In this document: positions 44,935 through 56,201 of the stretch, in pieces
Layout: each line of letters begins with the position of its first letter
Position numbering within the stretch: the stretch's first letter is position 1
Assembly: GCA_933207985.1 (NCBI GenBank)
Contig: OW240916.1
Location: 137,009,920-137,073,919 of the forward strand
Direction of reading: 5' to 3'
Length of the DNA: 64,000 nt
Origin: Pelobates cultripes
Lineage: Eukaryota > Chordata > Amphibia > Anura > Pelobatidae
The notes under the pieces: generated by a model
The model's input: the letters and a program-made list of their open reading frames with translations, nothing else
Databases searched by the model: none
Told to the model about the DNA's origin: nothing
Program-made: the position numbers and the translations under genes

Positions 44935-45272
44935 TAGCGCTTCATACTCGGCCCCCTGCTATTCACATTATTTATAAATGATCTGCCTAACGTCTGCAAA
45001 TTCTCAACTGTACACATGTATGCAGACGACACTGTAATCTATGCTAGTAAACCCAATCTACCACAGTTTGAGGATGTGCTCCAAAACCAATTCACAGAGG
45101 TAGAAAAGTGTATAGCGGAAAACAAACTCTTCCTAAACACTGACAAAACTGTCACAATGATCTTTGGAACTCTACCTAAATTACATAAACTACAAAATCA
45201 ACAACTGTGTATCAGAACAAATTTAAATAGCACACTGACAGCAGTCTGCGCTTTTAAATATCTAGGTATGTT
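44935..45272 (+). pseudogene. L2/CR1-group LINE ORF2, RT part (split by LTR)
   Basis: Reads LFTLFINDLPNVC and MYADDTVIYAS (YADD at 45019-45030), then FTEVEKCIAENKLFLNTDKT and AFKYLGM, standard for this LINE group. The 5' part is absent; similarity begins near 44935. The frame is interrupted at 45272 by an LTR insertion and continues at 46128. Confidence 0.85.
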
Positions 45273-46122
45273 ATGGGCAACTGCAAATATTACAAGTTTT
45301 AGAATGAAACTGTATTTCTTAAACTGTGTACTTTAGAGATATTGCAAATTGACAAGGTGTTAGAAATGGAACATATTGTTAATCATAACTGTTTCTTTAA
45401 GCAATAACCTCAGTGCATATTATGTTTGCGCCATTTTGACCCAGACGAATTGCAATAACAATAATGCACAAACAAGCTTCAAGGCTATACTACGACTCTT
45501 TCAGTACGTAATATACTGTGGTAACCTTAGTAGATAAGGATGTTCAGACTTTAAGATGCCATCTTGAACTAAGTCCGGAAAATTTCCATGACGTATGCAC
45601 CCTTTAGTTATGGCCTTGTATTTTTAAGGGAGGTCCTAAAATGAATAAAGTAAAAGAAGTGTTACTTTTTCATATATGAACTACGGTAACCCTAAAATGG
45701 AGACACCTAAGGTATAAATAGGTGTACTTTCAAATGTTAAAACACGGAGGAGAGACTTGGTGACAGACGCTGCTCCATCTTAAAATGACAGAGAGGCTGA
45801 CATGATGATATGTTCAGAAGGGTATGTTAACCTATTAATGATATTTGCAAGCATTTAGTTTAATCTTATAAACTCAGCTATAATGGATTTTATATGTCTA
45901 TATTTATATTTTTATATAATAAATATCAAAAAGACAAAACTTTATTGCTTCCAAGACAATCCTTATTTTATATTGTATTCTCAATTATTTATATATGTTA
46001 AATAGAGGATCTCTTACACTAACTATATAAAATTATGGCTAAGATATCTGTATGGTTAGCCCTACTAAGTTCTATGCTTTAAGACATTATAGTGGTAAAT
46101 AAGGGAACCAGCTGCGGTTACA
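45273..46122 (+). mobile_element. Solo LTR in LINE, 5-bp TSD, ~850 bp
   Basis: ATGTT is present at 45268-45272 and 46123-46127, and excision of the insert plus one copy restores the LINE reading LGMLLDP. The insert begins ATGGGCAACTG (or TGTTATGGGC if the TSD is counted in) and ends GCGGTTACA. It has a TATA box GGTATAAATAGG at about 45711-45722 and AATAAA near 45919-45924 in plus orientation. There is no internal coding region, so it is a recombined solo LTR. Confidence 0.75.
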
Positions 46123-46760
46123 ATGTTGCTAGACCCCAATCTATCGCTTGGCCTTAACATTGAAAAAATCTCTTTAAAACTTTACCCAAAATTAGGTGCC
46201 CTGTACAGAAACAAATCCTGCCTAAGCCCTACAGTAAGGAAACAGATAGTGCAACAAATGCTAATGCCGGTCATTGATTATGGGGATGTAATGTATAAAC
46301 CTGCACCGCAAACCCTCCTTAATAAACTTAAAATGTTATATATTTCATTCTGCTGCTTTGTACTAGAATGTAATTACTTTACCCACTACCTTGACATGTT
46401 AAAAGAGCTAAACTGGCTATCACTGGAATCCCGACGCACTCTTCATCTTTCCAGCCTTGTGCATAAGAGCATTTCTGGGAAGCTCCCACCCTACGTTAGT
46501 AGAATGCTCTTCCCGGCTGTTCTAACCTCCTAAAACCTCCAATCCAGTACTAGCACGATATTTAGCATACTGCAATACAAAAATAAAGTGGCCCGATCCT
46601 CCTTTTCCTACAGAGCACCGCAATTCTGAAATAACCTCAGGGACACAGTCAAATCTTCATTCAATCTAAAATCTTTTAAGAGATCTATGGCAATATACCT
46701 CAGCACATAATGCACCTCTCATGGTTGAATATATTTATTACCTGGTATGTATTAAATTTA

Positions 46761-46812
<52 letters not shown>

Positions 46813-46985
46813 TATATAAATTTAATACATACCATATATATAGTGTGTATATTGAATATATATATATATAATATAATATTGTGTCCTATTGTAACAATGC
46901 AATGTTTTGTGGACCCAGGACATACTTGAAAACGATAGAAATCTCAATGTATCCATTCTGGTAAAATATTTTATAAATAAATTAT
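46123..46985 (+). mobile_element. L2/CR1-group LINE, C-terminus and 3' tail
   Basis: Continues the protein begun at 44935: LDPNLSLGLNIEKI, VRKQIVQQMLMPVIDYGDV, LNWLSLESRRTLHLSSLVHK and SGKLPPYVSRML, then frame breaks and PQF-N-LRDTVKSS-type remains to about 46700. The 3' part contains an (AT)n/(AC)n tract (46763-46870) and ends TGGTAAAATATTTTATAAAT. The same tail appears reversed at 56202-56600. Confidence 0.85.
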
Positions 46986-47019
46986 ACTAAAAGCATATAA
47001 TACTGAGTCCTTACTTCCT

Positions 47020-47714
47020 TTCAGTCTGGCCGGGAACAGGAAACTGAATCTCCTGTACCGCACGGTACACGGCCGGACTGACAGCCAGGAGGAAGAGGAG
47101 CTCGGCCACACTACAGGGAAGGGGAGGTGATAACTGAGAAGAACAGGGAGGGGGAGTAAAAAGAAGTGAGGGGGGAGAGGAGTAAGGAGGACACAGGGAG
47201 GGGAGTAAGAAGGACACAGGGAGGGGGGAGTGGAGTAAGAAGGACACAGGGAGGGGGGAGTAAGAAGGACACAGGGAGAGGGGAGTAAGAAGGACGCAGG
47301 GGGGGAGTAAGAAGGACACGGGGGGCAGTTTTAGATAATTTGCACATGTTTGTGAGAACTGAATAATTTTTATGTGAGTGTGTGTGTGTCTGTTAGTGTG
47401 TGTGTGTTTTAAGTATGTTGGATTTAGTTATTGTGCACCTTTTTAATGTATATTTGATTTTATGGTACAGTGGTGTTTTTTGCAAATGTTCAATTGTTGA
47501 AAATGTTCAAATTTTATGCACATATATGCAACAGCAGTATTTGCACTGTAAACCTTTTTTTATATATAAAGTGTGGGTGAACTTAAACTGTATGGCTATG
47601 GTTCCTGTAGGCTTTGCGTGCGTGGGGGACGGGTGTTGGTAAGGGGGGGGGGAGTTTGGGGGGGCCTCCATGTCCATTTTGCTTGGGGCCCCCAAATTCC
47701 ATCAAACGGCCCTG
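47020..47714. mobile_element. hAT-like fragment with AGTAAGAAGGACACAGGG array
   Basis: The right end is CCATCAAACGGCCCTG (47699-47714), inward CAGGGCCGTTTGATGG, a hAT-type terminus also resembling CAGGGCCGGATTGGG at 61645. Upstream are a GC-rich part (47030-47130), a purine-rich array (47157-47330; units AGTAAGAAGGACACAGGGAG) and a TG stretch (47375-47410). The left terminus and TSD were not found. Confidence 0.5.
47157..47330 (+). repeat. Purine-rich minisatellite, ~22-30 bp units
   Basis: About six units of GAGTAAGAAGGACACAGGGA with varying G-runs. Open frames on the complement are proline/serine artefacts. Confidence 0.85.
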
Positions 47715-48771
47715 AATAAGAGTCATCCAGGGACCTACATGCAGTGTCAGACTCACTCCAAATAATCGTGACTACTATCACAAATAACTTTTGCTGTTTC
47801 TAAAAACCATCAAGAGAAAAGGGTAGCCCCAAGCACACATCTTGGAGTATTGACAGAGAATATCCGTTATCACATTGTTTGGCTAAAGTAGCTAGTGCCC
47901 AGTCTTCAAAGAGACATGTTTGTCTCATAATTAAGATTGTAGTCTCTACAATATGAGAGATCAGAGATTAGAGATGAATCAGAGCCTCCCTGAAGTGAAA
48001 GTTGTGAAGGAAGACAGCAGTGGTGGAACTTAAGTAGAGAGGGCCCTGGCGCAAGATTTTTAGATATATTTTGATAATTTTCTTTAACATTGGCTAGCAA
48101 TAATTGAATTTAATTTTATTTGTGAAGGGAGTGACCTATGAATGTCATGACTCTCCAAATCATGGAACAAGCAGCAAATTACCATTTTTTTTTTTTTGCA
48201 CGAGTTAGGAATGCCTGGGAATACTGCACCCACAGATGCCTGATATGTTAATATGGTCCCATGTATATCTGTCCATTTCTATAACATTTTCTGTTTGGAC
48301 TGATGGAATTTATCACTGCACACAATATGCAGGGAGTGACTGTCTATTATACTGTAGATATTTCAAAGAATTTCTGGATTAGATAGTTTAGAAAGGTCCC
48401 AAGCAGAAGCAAAACTCATGGCAGTCACTAGTAGGGTCATTTAGGGGCAAGTAAAATGGTCAATAGCTGGGGGATTATTCAAAGTCTGGATACTGTGTAA
48501 AAAGTATATTATCCACTGTGGCACATATCATATTGTTCACAAGTTGCTGTGATGTATCATACTTTGGAAGTACTTTGAATCTCACATATGCAGGAAACTG
48601 ACAAATGGATTTCACCATCTGTGTAAACCAATCTTTTTGTTGCTGAGCCTTTTATTTTACCTGTGTATTGAACTATTTTTATAGTTTTTGATAGAAATAG
48701 CAAAACACCTGTTTTCGAAAAAAAAAAGACACATACAAAAGGACTAAAAGCATTTCCTGGGTAAATCATCC
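47715..48771. other. Intergenic stretch, nothing recognised
   Basis: AT-rich, with a T-run at 48186-48198. No family recognised. Confidence 0.4.
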
Positions 48772-49030
48772 TGTGAAAAATACAAGACAAAATGTAACTA
48801 TATGTGCCCAGGATATTTATAGGTATATGTTACAGTAGTATTATTATTGAGTGGATTAAGAGCTATGACTTATCAGTGGATAGAAAAGAACCACTCTCTT
48901 GTGAAAAATACAAGACAAAATGTAACTATATGTGCCCAGGATATTTATAGGTATATGTTACAGTAGTATTATTATTATTGAGTGGATTAAGAGCTATGAC
49001 TTATCAGTGGATAGAAAAGAACCACTCTCC
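48772..49030 (+). repeat. Tandem duplication, 128-bp unit
   Basis: The block starting TGTGAAAAATACAAGACAAA at 48772 is repeated from 48900. The two copies differ only by one extra ATT in the second, in the ATTATTATT run. The near identity implies a recent duplication. Confidence 0.95.
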
Positions 49031-49855
49031 CCCCTCCCTCCCCCCCTCCAAAAAAAATCACCATATTCTTTCAAAAAAGGAGTCTCATGTTTTATTTTTG
49101 TTTGATGGCTGAGAAGGGAGATAGGGTATATAAAACCATCCCCTAAAATACTCCAGTTGTACGTTTTTCACATTTGTTGGCAGCAATCATCTCTCAGATG
49201 GGCTGGTATGGGTCCCAATTTTATTTTTAAAGACTAAGCTATATATAATGGTGATAGAATAAAGTTTATACAAATATACTGTCCATAACATCTGATCAGT
49301 TTGATATCTAGCTAGACCTCAACATAAAGCGGATTCATCCTGAAAAAACAAAAACAAAAAGTTACCTGTGCACTATTACATATCCAATGTCCATTTAAAT
49401 AACACAGCTTTTTAGTATCACTGTACTGACCATTAAAGTGTAAGCTCACCTGCAAACTTTAATACCAGCCTCTTAATTGAGTCCTAGAACAATCCACCTT
49501 GCTGCTTTCAGCTTTAATTTAATTATTCTTAAGAATGAACACATCAGGCTATTGCAGTAATTTAACAAGGTTAATACAAGAACAAATAAAAGCACATAAA
49601 TTAGCACTATACTCAAACTTCCACTGCGTTTGGTTGGCAACAATACAATGAGTCTATTGGACCCAAACATTTTGAGGGAAGTGGCAACTTACCAAGCCTC
49701 TGGAATGTATTCTCAATCCACTCCCCCTAAATGTCAGTAGCTGAAGGTTAGATGGTGCCATCCAATATTTAAAGTGGTGGGATAGTGGGACTAGTCTACT
49801 ATTTGCTATGTGGAACTCTGGGCTGTATATGAGTCTGTAAAGCTTCTTCTCATCC
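49031..49855. other. Intergenic stretch, nothing recognised
   Basis: Unassigned, AT-rich. The last part may contain degraded upstream L2 sequence. Confidence 0.35.
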
Positions 49856-49859
49856 TTCG

Positions 49860-50805
49860 TAATCTCGGTGCTCCTCCTACCTCACCCAGTGCTCTTTTAG
49901 TGTTTCTTTCTCTGGCTCTGCCTCTTCCTCCCAACTTCTCTCTGTTGGTGTCTCCCAAAGTTCAGTCCCTTACTGTTCTTGATATATACTTCCTCCCTTG
50001 GTAAACTCATCAGCTCCTTTGGCTTCCAATATCATTTCTATGTGGATGACACGCAAATCTATCTGTCCTCCCCTGATCTCTCCCCGCCCCTCTTGACTAG
50101 TGCCTCTGACTGGCTCTCTGCTATTTCTAATTGGATGGCTGCCCACTTCCTTAAGCTCAACTTGTCCAAAACAGAAATTCTGGTCTTTCCTCCCTCAAGT
50201 GTTGCTACTCCTGTTTCTGTCTCTCTTCACGTTAATAGTGCTATGATAGGCTCCACCACACTGGCTTACTGCCTAAGTGTTCCTTTTGACTCCGACCTCT
50301 CTTTCACCCCTTATGTCCAGTCGAATCCTGCCACTTCCATCTCAAAAACATTGTGCGCATCCACCCCTACTTAACGCCAGATGGGGATAAGGTGCTGGTC
50401 CATGCCACTGTCCTCTCTCGCCTTGACTACTGCAATCCGCTTCTCAGTGGTCTTACGTGCTCCCAACTCACCCCACTGCATTTGATAATGAATGCTGCAG
50501 CCAGGCTCATCTTCCTGTCCGCCCGCACCTCCCACGCCTCACCCTTCTGTCAGTCCCTACATTGGCTTCCCGTAAGATATAGGGCTCAATATAAAATTCT
50601 GGCTCTTGCTTTAAAATCTCTACATAATGCTACTCCCACCTATCTATCCTCCCTAATACACAAGTATGTCCCATTCAGACCCCTATGCTCTGCCGAAGAC
50701 CTGCGTCTATCCTCTGTCTGTCCTCCCACCTCTGATGCTCGCCTTCAAGACTTCTCTAGGGCTGCACCGTTGCTATGGAACTCCCTTCCCTTTTCTGTTA
50801 GACGC
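49860..50805 (+). pseudogene. L2-type LINE ORF2, RT to C-terminus, frameshifted
   Basis: From about 49960 the frames read [23 protein letters not shown] across two phases, with YVDD at 50039-50050 where ADD is usual. Then [19 protein letters not shown], a frame change near 50350, and HATVLSRLDYCNPLLSGL, AARLIF, PFCQSLHWLPVRYRAQYKIL, ARLQDFSRAAPLLWNSLPFS. The frame is cut at 50805 by an LTR and resumes at 51422. The 5' part including the endonuclease is absent. Confidence 0.88.
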
Positions 50806-51421
50806 TGTCAGGCCGTATCTGGTCCGGCTCTGTTCCGGCATTTCCTGTATGCGGAACCGGCTCCGCCACCCTTTCTGACGTGGCTCTCTCACGCTTTATA
50901 GAGAGACCGCGCCAGATTCCAGGTGCTTGGTGATTTCAGATGTTACTTCAACATTCAACGCCAGCTAAGCTTCTCTTCGTTCCTAACGTGTACCGAACCT
51001 TGGATTGTTGTAACGGACTTTTGCCTTTTCATTGCCCTCTGACCACGGACCGTATTGGATTTACTGGATCTCTACTTATTTCCTTGAAACCGGACTGTTT
51101 ATGTCAAACATCCTTTGGACTCAAACTATTCAGTTCCATGGAGGACAACTCCCATCAATCTTAAGTATACAATTTACTTCTATCTCTGAAGGTTTACTTA
51201 TTAATGAACTTTTACTTGCTTGCTATAACCTGCATTTACTAAAATATTATTGCAATCATTAAAGCCTTTTCTTTTCCACTAATTGCTTGCAACCTCCTCC
51301 TTGCTTTAAAGCTACAGTAACCTTATTAATTTAAAGGATTACTCCTCTTTTTGCTATTGAAATTAAGGAGTTTTACAAGCTGCAGTTGAGTTCCAAATCC
51401 AAAACCCCTTGTGACATAACA
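50806..51421 (+). mobile_element. Solo LTR, 616 bp, exact 5-bp TSD
   Basis: Starts TGTCAGGCCGTATCTGG and ends CTTGTGACATAACA, giving TG...CA. It is flanked by GACGC at 50801-50805 and 51422-51426. Removing it restores the L2 reading (RRSPSFHSFK). No coding region lies inside, and the open frame that crosses its left edge is chimeric. Orientation is set by convention only; an ATTAAAGCC near 51258 could serve as poly(A) signal in plus orientation. Confidence 0.9.
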
Positions 51422-51755
51422 GACGCTCACCCAGTTTCCACTCTTTCAAAATATCATTAAAAACTCACTTTTTCACAAAGCATATCAATTAAACTGTTAA
51501 TGGCTCCAAATAACCCCTCAGTAAGTCTTCCTTGAATATTATTCTACCAATCTACTTCCCTAATACTTCCCTTACCTTTGTGTCACTTTACCCCACTCCC
51601 TCTAGCATGTAAGCTCATTGAGCAGGGCCCTCAACCCCTCTGTTTCTGTGCGTCAAACGTGTCTGGTTACAACTACATGTCTGTTCGTCCACCCACTGTA
51701 CAGCACTATGGAATTTGTTGGTGCTATATAAATATAATAATAATAATAATAATAC
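51422..51755 (+). mobile_element. L2-type LINE C-terminus end and 3' tail
   Basis: Continues HSFKIS-KTHFFTKHINxTVNGS, then the 3' UTR with TGTAAGCTCATTGAGCAGGG, GTACAGCACTATGGAATTTG and GTGCTATATAAATA, followed by an (ATA)n end. This is the best-preserved L2 tail in the window and the reference for the fragments at 26582, 34261, 51985, 57895 and 60242. Confidence 0.9.
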
Positions 51756-51984
51756 TAAAAATAAATGGCTGTGTGTGGATCTGTATGTGAATGTGGGTGA
51801 CTGTATGGAAATTGCATTAGATTGTGACTATAAGTGAGTGGAGTTATATTTCACAGATGCCCTGGGGAACATGGGAAAATACACTGGGGAACATGGGGAG
51901 CTGAACTGGGGGACATTGGAAGATTTCCCGAAGGATGTGGGAAATGTGTTAGAAGGGCTTACCCTGCAGCAAAGGTTATAGTAT

Positions 51985-52045
51985 TTATTTATTACTGGTA
52001 TTTATAAAGCGCCAACAGATTCTGCAGCGCTGTACAATTAGTGGA
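51985..52045 (-). mobile_element. L2-tail-like fragment (minus)
   Basis: TTATTACTGGTATTTATAAA, GCGCCAACAGATTCTGCAGC and GCTGTACAATT are the reverse of the L2 terminal block. The following 150 bp (TACAATATACACAGACAAAT, AGAGAGCCCTGCCCGTAAGCT) continue the reversed L2 3' UTR with divergence. Confidence 0.7.
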
Positions 52046-52249
52046 GAACGTACAATATACACAGACAAATACAAGAGGTATAGAGAGCCCTGCCCGTAAG
52101 CTGATATCTAGCCATTGAAGCTCTTTTATATAAAGTGCTTAGCTAGATAGATAATGGGGTTTGAGACAAGAGGTACCAGGGGAAATTGGGAGGTGATGGC
52201 TAAAAAAAAGAGTTAAGAGAGACAAGCAGCTATTGGTAAAATATAAAGG

Positions 52250-53065
52250 GAATGAAGAGGTAATTGAGTGAGAATCTCAAACCAGTCAGTATCTGGTATG
52301 ACCACCATTTGCCTTACGCAGTGCAACACATCTCCTTTGCATAGAGTTGATCCGGTTGTTGATTGTGGCCTGTGGAATGTTGGTCCACTCCTCTTCCACT
52401 GGTTGTGTGAAGTTTCTGGATATTGGCAGGATCTGGAACACGCTGTTGTATACGTCGATCCAGAGCATCCCAAACATGCTCAATGGGTGAGATGTCCGGT
52501 GAGTATGCTGGCCATGCAATAACTGGGATGTTTTCAGCTTCCAGGAATTGTGTACAGATCCTTGCATCATGGGTCTTCTGTGCATTATCATGCTGCAACA
52601 TGAGGTGATGGTCGTGGATGAATGGCACAACAATGGGCCTCAGGATCTAATCACGGTATCTCTGTGCATTCAAAATGCCATCAATAAAATGCACTTGTGT
52701 TCATTGTCCATAAGATATGCCTGCCCATACCATAACCCCACCGCCACCATGGGCAACTCGATCCAGAACACTGACATCAGCAAACCGCTCACCCACAGGA
52801 CGCCATACACGCTGTCTGCCATCTGCCCTATACAGTGAAAACTAGGATTCATTTGTGAAGAGAACACCTCTCCAAAGTGCCAGACGCCATCAAATATGAG
52901 CATTTGCCCACTCAAATCGATTACGACGACGAACTGCAGTCAGGTCGAGACCCTGATGATTGACGATGAGCATGCAGATGAGCTTCCCTGAGACGGTTTC
53001 TGACAGTTTGTGCTGAAATTCTTCGGTTTGCAGACCGATTACAAGCAACACAGATAGTTGTGTAT
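52250..53065 (-). pseudogene. Tc1-like transposase, 5'-truncated and inactivated
   Basis: Minus-strand translation with frame breaks gives NRRISAQTVRNRLREAHLHA (second DNA-binding helix), RLALWRGVLFTNES, then VMVWAGIS, LQHDNA (second catalytic Asp) and WPAYSPDISPIEHVWD (final Glu), ending INSMQRRCVALRKANGGHT. This is the DD34E Tc1 family, which moves by cut-and-paste into TA. The first catalytic Asp is Asn (FTNES at about 52845-52860) and a TAG follows at 52842-52844. The N-terminus and terminal repeats are missing. Confidence 0.88.
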
Positions 53066-53092
53066 GCGCTTCAAATATATATTAAAAAAAAT

Positions 53093-53406
53093 TAATATGG
53101 AATTCTTTGCCTGAAGAGGTGGTTTTGTCAGAGTCTATACAGATGTTTAAACTGCAATTGGATAAATAATTGCAAAAAACATAACATACAGGGATATCAT
53201 TTCTAATTAGTGGGGTAATAGCTGCTTGATCTAGGGGACATCTAACTACTATTTTGGGGTCAAGAAGGATTTTTTCCTAGTTTGTTGCAAAATTGGAAGC
53301 GCTTCAGACTGGGTTTTTTCATTCTTTTGGATCAACAGCAAAAACATATGTGAGGAAGGCTGAACTTAAAGGACACAAGTCTTTTTTCAGCTATGTAACT
53401 ATGTAA
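53093..53406 (+). mobile_element. CR1 LINE 3' fragment, same family as 30616-32690
   Basis: Matches the minus-strand CR1 copy over its last 310 bp: GCCTGAAGAGGTGGTTTTGT, TAGTGGGGTAATAGCTGCTT, TTTTGGGGTCAAGAAGGA, GGATCAACAGCAA and the tail CAGCTATGTAACTATGTAA. It is strongly 5'-truncated and lies directly beside the truncated Tc1 transposase. Confidence 0.9.
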
Positions 53407-54159
53407 TAAGTGGGTGTGAAAAAAGGTGTAATCCCTTATCACCTAAAAGACAAGTAGTAGATAAAAATTAAATCACATACACAAAGTGGGTATAATATAA
53501 CAGTATACCACCTATTGCAGGTATTAATAATATAATTCCATCTGAAAAACAAATAAAGCATACCAGAGGCGGCTCTAGACTTTATGAGGCCTTAGGCGAA
53601 CTTCAAGCATGAGGCCCCACTTACACCCAAAGTATAAAATAATAGGGTTGTATTTTGTATAAGTGTAAGGAGCATTTGCTATATCGAGAGGCGTGCTTGC
53701 AGCACTGGATACAGAGAGTCAGTCTCTGCATTCATTGTTCAGAAGCCTGCAATGTCAGAGCTTCCTGTGCCCCTGCATTGTGAGCTCTCTGGCTATAGTT
53801 GTAGCACATTTTGCAAACAAAATTAATTTGCAATAAATAAATTTAATTTGCAATTATGCCAATCGTTTATACACAATTGTGGGGTATGCTCACATAGCCC
53901 GGCAGTCGTGTATAAATAAGTACTGGTGTGAAGGGGTTCTCGAAAACAAAATTGAAAATTTAAGATTTAAGTGACGGTAAGTGTGGCATAGTTGGGGTGG
54001 GATGAGTATTACAGTTTTGGAGTGAAGGGTGAATGTGTCATGGTTGGAGGAAGGAGTGTGCCAGGATTAAGGGGATTAATGAGTGTGGCAAAGAGAGGGC
54101 AGGTGAGTTTGGAGGGGGTGAGAATAACAGGACTAGGAGTGGTTAGTAAGAGTGTGGAT

Positions 54160-55460
54160 GCATGAAAGGGCTGAAAGTGTGGAGGGGGTGACAGTGTGAG
54201 GACGGGTGACAATGTGTGGGAATGTGACAGTGTATGAGTATGGTGACACCACATTGTAGGGGTGACAGTGTGTATAAGGGAGAGTGACTGTGTGTGAAGG
54301 GGATGATACTGTGTGTGTGAGGTGGTGACAGTTTGTGTGTGTGTGGAAGGGGTAATCTGGTGAGGGAGGGGGTGATAGTGTGTGGGATATAGGGGCGATA
54401 GTGTGTGGGAGGGGGTAATACTGAGAGGGAGGTGATATACTGTGAGGGAGGTGGATGATACTGTGAGGGAGCGGGGTCATGGTGTGTAGGAGGGGGGAAT
54501 ACTGTGCAGGGGCAGATCCAGAGCCTGATCTCGGGAGGGGCACTTGTAGATTATTTAAAGAAATAATCCAGGCACAATAACCACTACAGCTCAGTGTAGT
54601 AGTTATGGTGCTAGTAGTGCCAGGATCCCATCTCAGAGTAAGTAGTCAAACCGTTTAAGAACAGTTTGACAACTTACCTGGGGTCTGCTGGGATATAGGG
54701 TATAGGAGCAGTGGTATGTTGTTAGGGGTGAAGTGTGTGAAAGGTGCAGTGTGTGTGTGTGTGAGCGGTGAAATGTGTGTGCGAGTGCGTTAGGCGGCAG
54801 TTTATGTCAGGGTTCCAGTGTGTGTGTTAAGGGGCAGTGTATGTGTGGGGCAGTGTGTGAGCGGGGCAGTGTGTGTGTGTGAGAGTTGCAGAGTGTGTAT
54901 GGGGGGGAACTGTATGTGTGTTTGGAGGAGTGTGTATGGGGGGGCACTGTATGTGTGTGTGGGCAATGTGTGTATGTGTGGCAATGTGTGTATGGGGGGC
55001 AGTGTTTGTTGGGCAGTGTGTGTATGGGGGCAGTGTGTGTATGGGATGCAGGGCAGTGTGTTTAGTGTGTGTATGGGGCAGTGTTTGTGGGGCAGTGTGT
55101 GTAGTGTGTGTATGGTGGGCAGTGTGTGTATGGGGTAGTGTGTGTAGTGTGTGTATGGGGGCAGTGTTTGTGGGGCAGTGTGTGTAGTGTGTGTATGGGG
55201 GCAGTGTTTGTGGGGCAGTGTGTGTATGGGGGCAATGTGTAATGGTGGCAGTGTTTGTGGGGCAGGGTGTGTATGGGGGCAGTGTTTGTGGGGCAGTGTG
55301 TATGGGGGCAATGTTTGTGGGGCAGTGTGTGTAGTGTGTGGAGTGTGTGTGTATGGGGGCAGTGTTTGTGGGGCAGTGTGTGTAGTGTGTGTATGGGGGC
55401 AGTGTTTGTGGGGCAGTGTGTGTAGTGTGTGTATGGGGGCAGTATTTGTATGGGGGGGAG
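54160..55460 (+). repeat. TG-rich minisatellite inside hAT element
   Basis: The first part (54160-54500) has degenerate GGTGATACTGTGAGGGAGG units. The second (54820-55450) has units such as GTGTGTATGGGGGCAGTG and TTTGTGGGGCAGTGTGTGTA. The later units, about 48 bp, are almost identical. Cys/Gly/Val frames are artefacts. A MITE fragment interrupts it at 54555-54700. Confidence 0.88.
54555..54700 (+). mobile_element. Fragment of the 1788-type MITE
   Basis: Starts TTAAAGAAATAATCCAGG, forms a hairpin (ACCACTACAG/CAGTGTAGTAG arms), then CAGAGTAAGTAGTCAAACCG and ACAGTTTGACAACTTACCTG, matching 1876-1915. The right half is missing. Confidence 0.65.
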
Positions 55461-55715
55461 GTTAGGGAGGCTTTTTAATAATAATTGTAAAAAATGTATT
55501 TAATAAAATGACTATATTTATGTCATTTCTCCATCTCTGGTGGTCAGGTGGGGATTCCCTGGTGGTCCCAGTGGTGGTGAGGTGAACTCTAGCCCGCACT
55601 CCAGGGCTAGAGTTCATTCTCGCGAGATTTGGAGCGTTGCCGTGGTAGAGAGGCTGAGCTCCCGGGTCCTCTCTCCCCTGCCGGCTGCCAGCACAGTGCA
55701 TGCGGACCGGGGAGG

Positions 55716-55815
55716 NNNNNNNNNNNNNNNNNNNNNNNNNNNNNNNNNNNNNNNNNNNNNNNNNNNNNNNNNNNNNNNNNNNNNNNNNNNNNNNNNNNNN
55801 NNNNNNNNNNNNNNN
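55716..55815. other. Assembly gap, 100 N
   Basis: Exactly 100 undetermined bases, a conventional placeholder, in the GC-rich right part of the hAT element. The true size is unknown, and frames crossing it are meaningless. Confidence 0.99.
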
Positions 55816-55887
55816 AGGCCCCAGCCGGCGCGAGGCCTTAGGCGGCCGCCTAAACCGCCTAATTAGAGAGCCGCCTCTGAAGCATAC

Positions 55888-56201
55888 ATAGTGCTCTCCA
55901 TAACATATAAATAGCAGAAATTCAAGGTATATGTGCAATGCACTCACAAAGATGGAGCCACATCAGGCTCTATGTAAACAGCCCTTGGGTGCCTGTCCAA
56001 GCTCTCGGTATGCTTCAGTGAAGAACACAATGTTCACAAGGATGGGATTGTATGAAAAGCTCATCCATGTGTTGTATGCATTTGAAAAGTATTCACCATC
56101 AAAGGTCCACCCTCAATAATGAAAGAACCATTGTCACTATGAAAACCAATGACCAGTGGAGTCTTGTAAAAGCTATATTTAAAATATAAACCATCAGAAT
56201 A
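55888..56201. other. Unassigned spacer
   Basis: About 310 bp without recognised features between the hAT element and the LINE tail. Confidence 0.4.

Larger units (their letters stand above)
53564..55879. mobile_element. Non-autonomous hAT element with 8-bp TSD (contains gap)
   Basis: The ends CAGAGGCGGCTCTAGAC and the inverted AGAGCCGCCTCTG give a 13-bp terminal repeat. AAGCATAC flanks it at 53556-53563 and 55880-55887, an exact 8-bp TSD. Inside are a TG-rich array (54160-55460), a fragment of the 1788-type MITE (54555-54700), a hairpin GTGAACTCTAGCCCGC.../CTAGAGTTCA (55580-55617) and a 100-base gap. Both ends contain GAGGCC and CCTTAGGCG. No transposase is recognised. Confidence 0.92.

Noticed and set aside
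54009..54543. Pro/Ser/His-rich minus-strand frames
   Set aside because: Complement of the GGTGA..GTGTG repeat region in the hAT element.
54802..55465. Gly/Cys/Val and Pro/His/Thr-rich frames
   Set aside because: Produced by the TG minisatellite in the hAT element. The frames overlapping 55716-55815 also cross undetermined bases.
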